DNA from: Photobacterium frigidiphilum
GTDB taxonomy: Bacteria; Pseudomonadota; Gammaproteobacteria; Enterobacterales; Vibrionaceae
Reading direction: 5' to 3'
DNA length: 64,000 nt
Assembly: GCF_003025615.1 (NCBI RefSeq)
Contig: NZ_PYMJ01000018.1
Span: 1-64,000, forward strand
This document shows, one piece after another, positions 55,598 to 64,000 of this stretch (position 1 is the first letter of the stretch; each line of letters opens with the position of its first letter). The notes beneath the pieces are model-generated. The model did no database searches. It was not told where the DNA came from and was given only the letters and a program-made list of their open reading frames with translations. The position numbers and the translations under genes are program-made.

Positions 55598-56368
55598 ATG
55601 TATTGGTCTGATTGGCCGTTTCTCTTATCTAGCGCGTTAACACAAGTAACAATAGGTGCTTTTATTGTCTTGGCATTTGTCATTCTTAGCGGGAAATTAT
55701 GCTTCGGGCAAAGCGATCGTGTACATAAAACCATGCCTGTATTTTGGCTGCTATTGTTCGTCGCTTTAACGTTACGTGAATCAAGCCTAATGGTTGACCA
55801 AGTCTACTCGGTATATACATTTGGTACTGAAGTGCTCATGGTGACGGTATTTTTTGTGCTAGCCAATGTGTATTGGTTTGCTGAAAAAAACTTGTTTGGC
55901 TCTGAACGATTCAGATCTCTGTTACTGATTGTGGCATTAATGAGTGGTTTGATTTATTTAACGCATGGTTTAATCGTTAGAACGAATCAATGGCTTATTG
56001 CTAGTCACTTTATTGCCACCACACTATGTGGCGGCACGCTATTTGCCCATACCTTGTTGGTGAGGTCTGAACATAAAGTCGAAGAGGTAAATCGCTACCT
56101 TCCTATTGTTGGGACTTTGATTGCGGTGATTTGCTTACTAACAGGGTTACCACAAGTGGGTGAACTTGCTGCTCGAGTAGACAGCCACAATGAATTAGGA
56201 CCATTCATTGCACAAGTATTAAGTTTAGGTTTGTTATTAGCTGGAGTTGGCGTTTGGCTAATGCCGTTGTTAACACGCAGTAAACCTGTTTTAGGTGTTA
56301 TGACCTTTGCATTTACCTTAATGCTATTTTCATCGTATTTGGCGGCTGTAGGTTATACGCTGGTTTGA
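55598..56368 (+). CDS. DmsC-like membrane anchor, orphan
   Basis: 256 residues from ATG 55598 (GAGGTGTGTC upstream), eight hydrophobic segments, matching the DMSO reductase anchor subunit family (DmsC), which binds menaquinol and passes electrons to DmsB. The N-terminal MYWSDWPFLLSSALTQVTIG is typical. No dmsA or dmsB is found next to it, so it either pairs with subunits elsewhere or has another role. Followed by a good terminator. Confidence 0.8.
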   Translation: MYWSDWPFLLSSALTQVTIGAFIVLAFVILSGKLCFGQSDRVHKTMPVFWLLLFVALTLRESSLMVDQVYSVYTFGTEVLMVTVFFVLANVYWFAEKNLFGSERFRSLLLIVALMSGLIYLTHGLIVRTNQWLIASHFIATTLCGGTLFAHTLLVRSEHKVEEVNRYLPIVGTLIAVICLLTGLPQVGELAARVDSHNELGPFIAQVLSLGLLLAGVGVWLMPLLTRSKPVLGVMTFAFTLMLFSSYLAAVGYTLV

Positions 56369-56404
56369 TGTTGTACTTGGTTTAATATTGTTATTAAGTG
56401 ACTT

Positions 56405-56444
56405 AACGATCGGTTCATTTTAACGTTGAACCGGTCGTTTTTCT
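56405..56444 (+). terminator. Terminator of the DmsC-like gene
   Basis: AACGATCGGTTCA (56405-56417) pairs with TGAACCGGTCGTT (56427-56439), one wobble, then TTTTTC. Confidence 0.88.
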
Positions 56445-56477
56445 GAGACTCAATAAATAAAATGAAGAAATAGTGCG

Positions 56478-57017
56478 TTACTTTATAATCTTCAATATCT
56501 GCTTGAATCGCTCACCTTGGGCCACTGCTTGTAATTCAAATAATACCATTTCAGTACAAGATAGCTGCGCGCCAGCTTGCTGCATTTTGTTTAATGCAAT
56601 CGTCTTATTTTGTACATTTCTTGACGATACTGCATCAGTAATCACTTCTACGCCATAACCGGCATCTAATAAATTCATCACGGTTTGATACACACAGATA
56701 TGCGCTTCGATACCAACAACAAGCACGTTTTTACAACCCGTAGCTTCTAATGCCGAGACAAATTCAGCCGTTTGATATGCACTGAATGTATTTTTTACAA
56801 TGGGCTCTTTATTAGGAAGGTTATCTGAAATTTCAGCAATAGTGCCACCAAGCTTATCGGGTAATTGCTCAACCCAAAGAGTGGGTAAATCGAGAATGGC
56901 AGCACCTTTAACCATGGTTTCTAAATTGCTGAATAGGGCATTTTTATCGGCCATGATTTGAGCCAGCTTGCCTTGAACATCAATGATCACAAGCGCGGTA
57001 TTGTTAGCATCAAGCAT
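56478..57017 (-). CDS. Isochorismatase-family hydrolase (YcaC type)
   Basis: 179 residues, cysteine hydrolase. Catalytic triad: Asp in LVIIDVQGKL (about 13), Lys in PIVKNTFSAY (about 74), Cys in GIEAHICVYQT (about 107). The C-terminal part matches YcaC-like enzymes of unknown substrate. Single gene; RBS GGACGAT. It lies 246 bp from the divergent LysR gene and could be a target of it, though the transporter cluster is a better candidate. Confidence 0.88.
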   Translation of the reverse strand: MLDANNTALVIIDVQGKLAQIMADKNALFSNLETMVKGAAILDLPTLWVEQLPDKLGGTIAEISDNLPNKEPIVKNTFSAYQTAEFVSALEATGCKNVLVVGIEAHICVYQTVMNLLDAGYGVEVITDAVSSRNVQNKTIALNKMQQAGAQLSCTEMVLFELQAVAQGERFKQILKIIK

Positions 57018-57263
57018 AGTATCGTCCTTATTGAAGCGTTGTAATTCAGATCCTTAAATCTGCTTGGGTATATCATACAACTATTTCCATTCTTGACTAT
57101 TAGACTTTAGCTGAATAAGTCAGCCATTGAATTAAAGTTGGGTTATGGCTAGTTCTTTCAGTATGAATAAATCAATCAATACGTTAAATATATTGGTTGT
57201 TTCAATGTAATTATAGTTCCGTTCTGTTAGCGTTAGTCACCCCAAAATTACGGCTCTCTTCCT

Positions 57264-58211
57264 ATGAAATTAACACAATTGAATGCATTTAAAGCCGTTA
57301 TTGAATGTCAGACGGTTACTGCCGCCGCAGAGCGACTCAATTTAAGCCAACCAGCTGTAAGCCGTCTGCTTTCAGGGCTTGAACAACGTTTAGGTTTTAA
57401 TCTATTTATCCGTAAGGGCAACCGGTTAGTCTTGAGTGACGAAGGTGAAGCGTTTTATTTAGAGGTCGCTAAAGTATTTGAGGCTGTGTCAGGTCTTGAT
57501 AGCGCCGCTGATTCTATTCGTTCACATCGTTTTGGAAGCTTAAATATTGCCGCGATGCCCTTGTTATCAAATGCTTTTCTTCCGCGTATTTTAGCGACTT
57601 TTTTAAAGCAATCATCAAGAATGAAAGTCGGTTTTAAAACATATCGTTCTGAAGATGTGGTTCGTCGGGTACAAAGTCAAACAACGGATATTGGCTTTGC
57701 ATTTATTGATGAGCAGTTAGCGGGTGTTAAAGCACAGAAAGTCGAAAGTGAATGCGTATGTTTGTTGCCAGCATCATCACCATTAGCAAATAAAATGTCG
57801 ATCGATATTCATGATATTGCTAATCAGGTTCTTATCCGCCATGAAAAAGATATTACTCAGCGGCGTATCGATCAGTTATTACACCGTTATAATTTATCGA
57901 CTATCGAGCATATTGAGGTGTCATTAGCGAGTACCGCTGCTGCATTGGTGCGTGAAGGTGTCGGTATCGCCATTACAGATCCCTTTACGGCTCATATGGC
58001 GAGCGAGCATTGTGATGTTGTGATGCGTCCGCTAACGTTCTTACTGCCTTTTGAATTCGATATTTTATATCCTGCCCTTAAACCGATTCATCGCCATGCT
58101 GAACTGTTCATAGAGCAGTTTATGTTGCTAGCAGATGAAATGAATATCTATTTAAAAATAGGCTCTATGCGTGATTTAAACAATGAAGATACGGAGATAC
58201 ATCACAGTTAA
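57264..58211 (+). CDS. LysR-family regulator of the opine gene cluster
   Basis: 315 residues: HTH (FKAVIECQTVTAAAERLNLS then QPAVSRLLSGLE) and an effector domain resembling NocR/OccR and the arginine/opine-responsive LysR group (ASTAAALVREGVGIAITDPF). Those regulators sense nopaline or octopine. It is followed 180 bp on by opine dehydrogenase and transporter genes in the same direction, so it probably controls them. Effector is inferred. Confidence 0.88.
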   Translation: MKLTQLNAFKAVIECQTVTAAAERLNLSQPAVSRLLSGLEQRLGFNLFIRKGNRLVLSDEGEAFYLEVAKVFEAVSGLDSAADSIRSHRFGSLNIAAMPLLSNAFLPRILATFLKQSSRMKVGFKTYRSEDVVRRVQSQTTDIGFAFIDEQLAGVKAQKVESECVCLLPASSPLANKMSIDIHDIANQVLIRHEKDITQRRIDQLLHRYNLSTIEHIEVSLASTAAALVREGVGIAITDPFTAHMASEHCDVVMRPLTFLLPFEFDILYPALKPIHRHAELFIEQFMLLADEMNIYLKIGSMRDLNNEDTEIHHS

Positions 58212-58393
58212 GCGTGCATTGTGTGTTAGGCGTGTGTCTTATTAAATTTTATAATTATCATGACATTACGCTTAATGTGTTTATAGAGTATTACATTTTT
58301 GCATAGTACTGAAAGGGTTCAGCATTGGTCAACATTCATTGTATTTCTTAGTCTGGTTTCAAGATCAAACAAACAAGAATATAAGGAAGAATG

Positions 58394-59503
58394 ATGTCCA
58401 ATCGAGTCTCTATCATTGGGTCTGGTAATGCAGGGTTAACCGCGGCGTATCACTTTTCATTACATGGCGCGAAGGTGTGTTTATATGGTGCTGTGGGTTT
58501 TGATCAACCGCTTACTGATATCGAACAACGTGGCGGTATTGAAGCATTAAGTGCATTTAATGATGTGCCATTGGCTTATGCTGGTTTCCAAGCCATTGAT
58601 GCCATTAGTCGTGATTTAGCTGAAACCGTTGCGTATTCTGATTTACTGATTTTACCTGTCCCATCATTTGCACAAGAACCGTTATTCATTGAGATGTTAC
58701 CGCATTTGCGTGACGGTCAAGTAGTGATGTTAATGCCGGGTAATTATGGTTCATTAGTGCTTAATCGTATTAAAGCAGAGCAGGGTTATGGTGATCTCGA
58801 TATCACCTTTGTGGACGCAATATCAATTCCATGGGCGACCCGTATCGTTGGTCCTGCAGAGCTTGCGATTCTGGGAATGAAAGAGTTTCTACCTGTTGCG
58901 GCTTTTCCTGCTTCTAAAACAGATGAGGCTATCGCTAAGCTGCAACCAGTGATGCCATTACCATTAAAAAAACTCGATAATGTTATTAATGCGGGTTTAG
59001 AAAACATCAACTTTGGTGGGCATCCATTGCTCACGACCTTGAGTATGGGGTTACTTGAAAATTTTGATGGTCAGTTTAACTATTACAAAGATTGCTGCTC
59101 TATTTCAACGGCTAAGGCTGCGGCAGTCATGGAGGGAGAGCGCATCCAAATTGGTAAGGCACTAGGGCTTGAATTAATCCCTGAGCTTGATGCCATGAAT
59201 GCGCTATATGCCATGCAATGTGAAAATGTGTATGAAGTGAACCGTACATCAGAAACACATGGGAAACTGAATAGTGCCCCTAATTCAGCTTCTAATCGTT
59301 ATATCACTGAAGATGCTGCTTATCTTTTAGTGCCTTGTTATGAATTAGGACAACTGACAGGAGTGAATACACCGCTCGTGACATCATGTCTGCATATTGA
59401 TAATGCCTATAACGACACTGACTATTTTAAAGAGGGTCGTACCTTAGAAAAAATGGGGCTCGCAGACATGTCAGTAAAAGAAATAATGGACTTTGTTGCA
59501 TAA
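58394..59503 (+). CDS. Octopine/nopaline (opine) dehydrogenase family
   Basis: About 369 residues. An N-terminal Rossmann domain with SIIGSGNAGLTAAYHFSLHG (3-22) binds NAD(P). The C-terminal octopine dehydrogenase domain (PF02317) has NVINAGLENINFGGHPLLTT with its conserved His. Such enzymes interconvert opines with an amino acid and a keto acid. Start 58394 is chosen for spacing to AAGGA (58391 also possible). Between a NocR-like LysR and a YfcC-type transporter. Confidence 0.88.
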   Translation: MSNRVSIIGSGNAGLTAAYHFSLHGAKVCLYGAVGFDQPLTDIEQRGGIEALSAFNDVPLAYAGFQAIDAISRDLAETVAYSDLLILPVPSFAQEPLFIEMLPHLRDGQVVMLMPGNYGSLVLNRIKAEQGYGDLDITFVDAISIPWATRIVGPAELAILGMKEFLPVAAFPASKTDEAIAKLQPVMPLPLKKLDNVINAGLENINFGGHPLLTTLSMGLLENFDGQFNYYKDCCSISTAKAAAVMEGERIQIGKALGLELIPELDAMNALYAMQCENVYEVNRTSETHGKLNSAPNSASNRYITEDAAYLLVPCYELGQLTGVNTPLVTSCLHIDNAYNDTDYFKEGRTLEKMGLADMSVKEIMDFVA

Positions 59504-59566
59504 ATAAGAAGGTGGAATACCACCCACATTATGGGGCACTTAGCCCCATTAAATAAGGACATCCTA

Positions 59567-60973
59567 ATGACGAAATTTAAGTTTCCCTCTGCCTACACAA
59601 TTTTAATGATTTTAACCGTTTTAATGGCCGCGCTAACTTGGATCATTCCAGCTGGCCAATACCAAATGGTGATGAATGAAACCCTCGGTAAAATGGTACC
59701 GTTAGTGGGTTCGTTCGAAACTGTTGCCGCTAATCCGCAGGGTATTGTTGAAGTATTGATGGCACCGATTCAGGGTTTTTACGATCCTGCTAGTTATGCA
59801 GCTCGTGCTGTTGATGTTGCACTATTTGTATTGGTCATTGGTGGGTTTCTTGCCGTAGTGACTCGTACTGGCGCGATTGATGCAGGTATTGCCGGCACAA
59901 TGAAGCGTTTAGGTGGACGTGAAAAGTGGATGATTCCTATTCTTATGGGATTATTCGCAATGGGTGGAACGGTTTATGGTATGGCGGAAGAAACTATTCC
60001 TTTCTATGCTTTGTTAATCCCAGTCATGATTGCCGCGGGCTATGACAGTATTGTCGGGGTTGCCATTATTATGGTGGGAGCTGGTATCGGTTGTTTAGGT
60101 TCAACCATTAATCCATTTGCGACGGTTATTGCATCGAATGCTGCTGAAATTAATTTTATGGAAGGCATTGTTTTACGAGCCGTTATTCTCGCATTAGGCT
60201 GGATTATTTGTGTAGTTTATGTGATGCGTTATGCCGCTAAGGTAAAACAGGATCCGTCCGCGTCACTCGTTGCTCATCAAAAAGAAGACAATGAGCGTCA
60301 TTTTTTACACAGTAAAGAACAACAAGCACCAGAGCTTACTGGTATTCGTAAAGCCGTATTAGCAATATTCGGTTTAACGTTTGCCGTCATGATGTGGGGT
60401 GTTTCTATCGCAGGCTGGTGGATGGCTGAGCTATCAGCACTATTTATCGGTGCAAGTATCATCGTTGGTTTTGTTGGTCGGTTATCTGAAGTTGAAATTA
60501 CCGATAGTTTCATTGAAGGTGCACGAGATTTACTGGGTGTCGCCTTAATTATCGCTATTGCTCGTGGTTTAGTAGTCGTGATGGATGATGGCAATATCAC
60601 GCATACTATTTTGAATTATGCTGAAGGTCTTTTAGGTGGTTTACATGAAATCGCTTTCATTAATGCGATTTATTGGATTGAAGCGGTACTTTGTCTTGTG
60701 GTTCCGTCATCTTCTGGTCTGGCTGTTCTTTCTATGCCAGTACTTGCACCGTTAGCTGACTTTGCAGGGGTGGGGCGTGAGCTTGTCGTAACGGCTTTCC
60801 AGTCAGCATCTGGTCTACCTAATTTAGTGACGCCAACATCGGGTGTGGTAATGGGGGGCCTAGCGATTGGTCGTGTAGCATACTCATCTTGGCTTAAATT
60901 CATTGGCCCTTTAATTGGTATGCTAAGTTTGATGGTAATGGCGCTGCTAAGCTTGGGTGTTGTTATGGGTTAA
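59567..60973 (+). CDS. YfcC/DcuC-family transporter
   Basis: 468 residues, about 12 membrane helices, from ATG 59567 with AAGGA upstream. The start FKFPSAYTILMILTVLMAAL and TWIIPAGQY is characteristic of YfcC-family (PF03606) carriers, which are linked to basic amino acid, peptide or C4-dicarboxylate uptake. Motifs GMAEETIPFY and PSSSGLAVLSMPVLAPLADF are conserved. It lies 64 bp after the opine dehydrogenase gene, so it likely carries the opine or its amino acid product. Confidence 0.88.
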   Translation: MTKFKFPSAYTILMILTVLMAALTWIIPAGQYQMVMNETLGKMVPLVGSFETVAANPQGIVEVLMAPIQGFYDPASYAARAVDVALFVLVIGGFLAVVTRTGAIDAGIAGTMKRLGGREKWMIPILMGLFAMGGTVYGMAEETIPFYALLIPVMIAAGYDSIVGVAIIMVGAGIGCLGSTINPFATVIASNAAEINFMEGIVLRAVILALGWIICVVYVMRYAAKVKQDPSASLVAHQKEDNERHFLHSKEQQAPELTGIRKAVLAIFGLTFAVMMWGVSIAGWWMAELSALFIGASIIVGFVGRLSEVEITDSFIEGARDLLGVALIIAIARGLVVVMDDGNITHTILNYAEGLLGGLHEIAFINAIYWIEAVLCLVVPSSSGLAVLSMPVLAPLADFAGVGRELVVTAFQSASGLPNLVTPTSGVVMGGLAIGRVAYSSWLKFIGPLIGMLSLMVMALLSLGVVMG

Positions 60974-61041
60974 TGATGTACTAGATGAATATTGTATTTG
61001 GCTGATTTTGTAGATGATTATATAACGTTGGCGAAATACAG

Positions 61042-61073
61042 AAATGGCGTAACCTTTGCGGGTTACGCCATTT
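61042..61073. terminator. Terminator between YfcC-type and phn genes
   Basis: Perfect 13-bp arms AAATGGCGTAACC and GGTTACGCCATTT around a 6-base loop. T tract is short but placement between converging genes fits. Confidence 0.8.
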
Positions 61074-61113
61074 ACTTATCCAGATTGGTATAACATCTTT
61101 TTTCTCGTAACTT

Positions 61114-62634
61114 TTACGCTGCTTTTACATTTAGCTTTTTACGAATATGGCGTGAAAGGGAATCAATGCCAATGCAGAGCAATGCTGTGATGACAATATA
61201 AAACATAGCCCGATCAAAGCGCATCTCTTCAAAAGCCGAGTCGATATAAAAGCCGAGTGTTGTAACCCCCAATACCCCTAGTATTGCTGTTTCCCGCATG
61301 ATGACCTCCCATCGATAGAAGGTAAAAGCAAGAAAACTACTGTATATTCTGGGTAGTACTTCATAGAAATACAGTGAAATTGCGTGCCCTTTGATGACTC
61401 TGCCACTATTGATTCCGTTATGTTGGAGTGGGGTATCTGGGCGTAATTTCAGGGTATTGGCGAGTTCAGCAAGTAAAAAGCCAATTAATCCTCCGTTATG
61501 AATAGCAAGCGCTAATACGGCAGGTAGCATTGAAGGGCCAAGCAATAATAGAAAAATAAACGCAAGGATCATTTCTGGTGTCGAACGTAATACAACTAAT
61601 ATTCCTTGCCCCATTATTCGACCTGTAAATCCAACAAAGAGTTTGACGGTTAAAGGGAATACGAGCAGTGCGATAATGCCAGTAACAACCAGAGCAAGCT
61701 GCGTCAGAATCAGTGTATTTACGATACCTTCAAAGACTTCACCTGTTAATAATGACCAATACCAATGCAGGGTTTGGTTTATCACATTTAGATCAATATC
61801 TGCAGCATAGCGTAGAGGTGATGGCCAAATATCGGAGCCAAAGAACCGAGTGAAGTTATCCCAATTAACTTGTCCGAATGCCGGCAAATAAAACCATGCA
61901 GCGGCAATATAAATGGGTAACAGTTTTGCTTTTAACCAGAAGTTAATTGAGATAATTAAGAGATAGAACAGCAATAGCAAAGCACCAGCTTGAGAATAGT
62001 TACCTTGACTGAACGCACTTTCTAAATGAAAGCCTAAAGTCGGTATGCCAACGAATCCGAGTATGGTGCTAGAACGCAATGCACATTCAAAACGGTAGCG
62101 GGTATAGCTAATCAATTGGTTTTTGACCAGTGAAAGCTTTGTATAAACAAACACACTGAGAATATCTGCTTTTTTGGAAACGGTTTTGGCTGGGGTTGTG
62201 TCCGCTTGTTCAAATATCTCGGCGTAGACTTTGGCAAATGTGCAAGCATAAGGAAGCGATATCGCACATAAGGCTGTTAGCGGGTCTAACCCAAACAGCT
62301 GTAAAAAGATCAGTGCCCAGAACAACTCATGAATGGAACGAAAGAACGCACAAAATATCCGTACAATGCGGAATTCAAAAACCAACGCAAGAAAAAAGCC
62401 AAAGAAAGCCCCAAATGTGACCCCCAGCAATGCGATGCTTACTGTAAAAAATAGCGCGTCAAAGATATATTCGGTGGCAAAGAAATCGGGAGTAATAAAG
62501 CCGACAAACATCCTGCCTATTTCTGTCCATGGATCAATGGTAGAGATTTCTAAATCGGCTGATAGCGTTAATGCTAATGCGATAATAACAAAAATGAAAC
62601 TCAGTTTTCTCTGAGCATAACCAGAACTATTCAT
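61114..62634 (-). CDS. phnE: Fused double permease of a PhnCDE-type ABC importer
   Basis: 506 residues with two PhnE-like halves of about 250 residues. Each has a membrane block, the first with FVGFITPDFF and ALIFLQLFGLDPLTA, the second with IGRIMGQGILVVLRSTPEMIL and LAFIFLLLLGP, and each ends with RSSTILGFVGIPTLGFHL or RETAILGVLGVTTLGFYI, the EAA-loop region. Normal PhnE is one half and works as a dimer. Fusion fixes the pair. It starts on the last base of phnC (TAATG). The likely substrate is phosphonate, phosphite or phosphate. Confidence 0.88.
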   Translation of the reverse strand: MNSSGYAQRKLSFIFVIIALALTLSADLEISTIDPWTEIGRMFVGFITPDFFATEYIFDALFFTVSIALLGVTFGAFFGFFLALVFEFRIVRIFCAFFRSIHELFWALIFLQLFGLDPLTALCAISLPYACTFAKVYAEIFEQADTTPAKTVSKKADILSVFVYTKLSLVKNQLISYTRYRFECALRSSTILGFVGIPTLGFHLESAFSQGNYSQAGALLLLFYLLIISINFWLKAKLLPIYIAAAWFYLPAFGQVNWDNFTRFFGSDIWPSPLRYAADIDLNVINQTLHWYWSLLTGEVFEGIVNTLILTQLALVVTGIIALLVFPLTVKLFVGFTGRIMGQGILVVLRSTPEMILAFIFLLLLGPSMLPAVLALAIHNGGLIGFLLAELANTLKLRPDTPLQHNGINSGRVIKGHAISLYFYEVLPRIYSSFLAFTFYRWEVIMRETAILGVLGVTTLGFYIDSAFEEMRFDRAMFYIVITALLCIGIDSLSRHIRKKLNVKAA

Positions 62635-63284
62635 TATGATTGGTATAGGATATTCAGTGCTGCAATATCGAGCTGGTTACTGGGTTTGTCAAATTTAATT
62701 CTACCGTCTTTAAGGCCAATAATACGGTCAAAACAGCTTAGTGCGAGGTGTCTGTCATGAATCGCGACAATAAGAGTATGGTGAGATTCACAAATATGCG
62801 AAAGAAGAGAGTGTGCTTGTAAGGGATCAAGGCTTGAAACGGGTTCGTCACCCATAAAGACAGGCTTATTACGGTATAACGCACGGCCAATTGCGACACG
62901 CTGGCGTTGACCACCGGATAGTTTATCAACAGACGTTCTCATTTTATCGCGCAAGCCTAACGTATCAGCAATTGCTGCGATCTCGTTCCATTGCTGAGGC
63001 TTGATAAGGTTTAATACATTTTGGAAAACGTTGAATTGTTCTAACCGCGCCATATAAATATTGTTATAGAGGCTTAGTGGCCCTACTAGGCCATGGCTTT
63101 GCGGGCATAGGGCGGTTTCTTCGTGAATAAGAGAATGTAGCTGATTAAGTAACGTTGATTTACCCGCACCACTAGGGCCGATAAGTGCGATTTTTTCACC
63201 GCTTTCAATGGATAACGATATATCGCGAAGAACTGGGTTATGTTCATAACCCAGCTCTGCATTTTTAAGTTCTAATAGCGCCAT
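62634..63284 (-). CDS. phnC: PhnC, ATPase of the phosphonate/phosphite importer
   Basis: 216 residues. Walker A GPSGAGKSTLL (36-46), Q-loop SLYNNIYMARL region, signature LSGGQRQRVAIGRAL (about 122-136), Walker B PVFMGDEPVSSLD and H-loop VAIHDRHLAL. Slightly shorter than typical PhnC (about 260). The ABC fold and genetic context (phnD upstream, double PhnE downstream, with 1-base overlaps) give the assignment. Confidence 0.9.
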   Translation of the reverse strand: MALLELKNAELGYEHNPVLRDISLSIESGEKIALIGPSGAGKSTLLNQLHSLIHEETALCPQSHGLVGPLSLYNNIYMARLEQFNVFQNVLNLIKPQQWNEIAAIADTLGLRDKMRTSVDKLSGGQRQRVAIGRALYRNKPVFMGDEPVSSLDPLQAHSLLSHICESHHTLIVAIHDRHLALSCFDRIIGLKDGRIKFDKPSNQLDIAALNILYQS

Positions 63285-64000
63285 TAATCAATAATACCGA
63301 TAGAACGTGCAACATTTTCAACGGGTTCAAAATCTTTGTTACTGGCAGGAATGAAACTTTGGCGAGGAAAGCTAGCTAATAGTTCTGGGTCGTTCATTTC
63401 AAGCAATGCTTGTGTAACTTTTTGTTTGAAGTCGGCACCAAATTGCTCGTTAACATCACCTCTGATCGTCCATTGATAATCAGGATAAGTAGGGGTTTCC
63501 CAAATAATAGAGATTTTGTTGCTATCTATTTTCCCAGCTTTCAGTTCATTTTCCCACACTTTATAGTTCACAGCGCCAACGAGGTAAGCTCCAGATTGTA
63601 CTTGGGCAATTGTACGGCTGTGGTCGCCAGAGAAACCAACACGTTTAAATACCTTTTGGGGCGATGTTTTGAAAAATTCACGCAGATAATATTCAGGCAT
63701 TAAGCGACCTGATGTCGAACCTTTAGAGCCAAAAGTAAAGGTTTTACCAGCGATATCAGCAGGGAAGTCGTCAGATTTTTTTAGCCCCGTTGATGTATGT
63801 GCAATGAAGTATGTTTTAAAAAACTGATCTTCATACCCTTGCGCTATCGCTTCAGAACCGGGTACGAGTTGTCGCGCATGCACACCAGAAAGCCCACCAA
63901 ACCATGCTAATTGTACTTGGTTATTTCTAAAAGCGGTGACTGCTGCAGCATAAGATTTTACTGGAATATACTTAACATCGACGCCAGTTTCTTCACTTAA
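63284..64000 (-). CDS. phnD: PhnD-like substrate-binding protein (5' end outside window)
   Basis: The frame is open to the window edge and gives at least 238 residues. It lacks the signal peptide and start, which lie beyond position 64000. LAWFGGLSGVHARQLVPGSE is the PhnD/PtxB signature, then KTFTFGSKGSTSGRLMPEYY, which lines the phosphonate or phosphite pocket. It binds ligand in the periplasm and hands it to the permease. First visible gene of the operon, overlapping phnC by one base. Confidence 0.9.
   Translation of the reverse strand, partial: LSEETGVDVKYIPVKSYAAAVTAFRNNQVQLAWFGGLSGVHARQLVPGSEAIAQGYEDQFFKTYFIAHTSTGLKKSDDFPADIAGKTFTFGSKGSTSGRLMPEYYLREFFKTSPQKVFKRVGFSGDHSRTIAQVQSGAYLVGAVNYKVWENELKAGKIDSNKISIIWETPTYPDYQWTIRGDVNEQFGADFKQKVTQALLEMNDPELLASFPRQSFIPASNKDFEPVENVARSIGIID

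Noticed and set aside
1-64000. CRISPR arrays, tRNA and rRNA genes
   Set aside because: No regularly spaced repeats, no cloverleaf with CCA-type ends and no rRNA-like stretches were noticed by eye; a tRNAscan-SE run would settle the tRNA question.

Overview
The window looks like chromosomal DNA of a marine gammaproteobacterium of the Vibrionaceae, most probably Photobacterium. The reasons are the gene content (CheV, MsrPQ, PqiABC, a CsrB-type RNA with a VarA/GacA box, a Pds-type sortase-associated regulatory set), the AT-rich intergenic DNA, and an interspersed palindrome with arms like ACCTCAAGATG / CATCTTGAGGT. No rRNA, tRNA or CRISPR array was seen. This assignment is inferred from composition and gene families, not from a database search.

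Layout. 1-130: tail of an IS3-family transposase. 0.5-4.2 kb: pqiABC, an envelope lipid-transport operon. 4.2-6 kb: curA-type reductase divergent from an OhrR-like MarR regulator. 6.7-12.1 kb: ROK sugar kinase, then a porin and a small periplasmic-binding-like protein divergent from a large hybrid histidine kinase. 12.15-12.73 kb: csrB small RNA with its activator box, promoter and terminator. 12.7-15.5 kb: YcaD-like MFS transporter and the ribosome-assembly GTPase RbgA/YlqF.

15.7-21.4 kb is a patchwork of foreign and decayed DNA. It holds a 64-bp duplication, a c-di-GMP synthase unit bracketed by 19-bp direct repeats, a P2-type phage portal pseudogene, a LysR pseudogene, a methyltransferase, a frameshifted GNAT acetyltransferase, a possible Ogr-type zinc-finger remnant and a GC-rich DUF3303 gene.

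21.8-32.6 kb is mostly housekeeping and envelope maintenance: HdeD-like protein, Nudix hydrolase, MsrPQ (periplasmic methionine sulfoxide repair), an acyl desaturase, an L,D-transpeptidase facing its likely substrate Lpp, a Sco-type copper chaperone and a DUF368/PopT-type lipid carrier translocase. 32.8-38 kb: GtrA, GtrB/ArnC-like and ArnT-like glycosyl-lipid genes next to an OmpR-type two-component pair, probably a regulated surface-glycan or lipid A modification unit. 38.2-44.9 kb: small proteins, including three consecutive membrane microproteins of 57, 48 and 28 residues, followed by the pdsS/pdsR two-component system and pdsO. These belong to the proteobacterial dedicated sortase families, yet no sortase or sortase substrate is visible here.

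45-50.6 kb: CheV and a 1385-residue fusion of ferredoxin, GltD-like flavoprotein and Cys-type formate dehydrogenase. 51-57 kb: NagA, LysR/MFS efflux pair, orphan DmsC-like membrane protein and an isochorismatase-family hydrolase. 57.2-61 kb: LysR, octopine/opine dehydrogenase and YfcC-type transporter, a likely opine or amino-acid-derivative utilisation unit. 61.1-64 kb: a PhnD-PhnC-PhnE(PhnE) phosphonate/phosphite-type ABC importer with a fused double permease; phnD runs off the window end.
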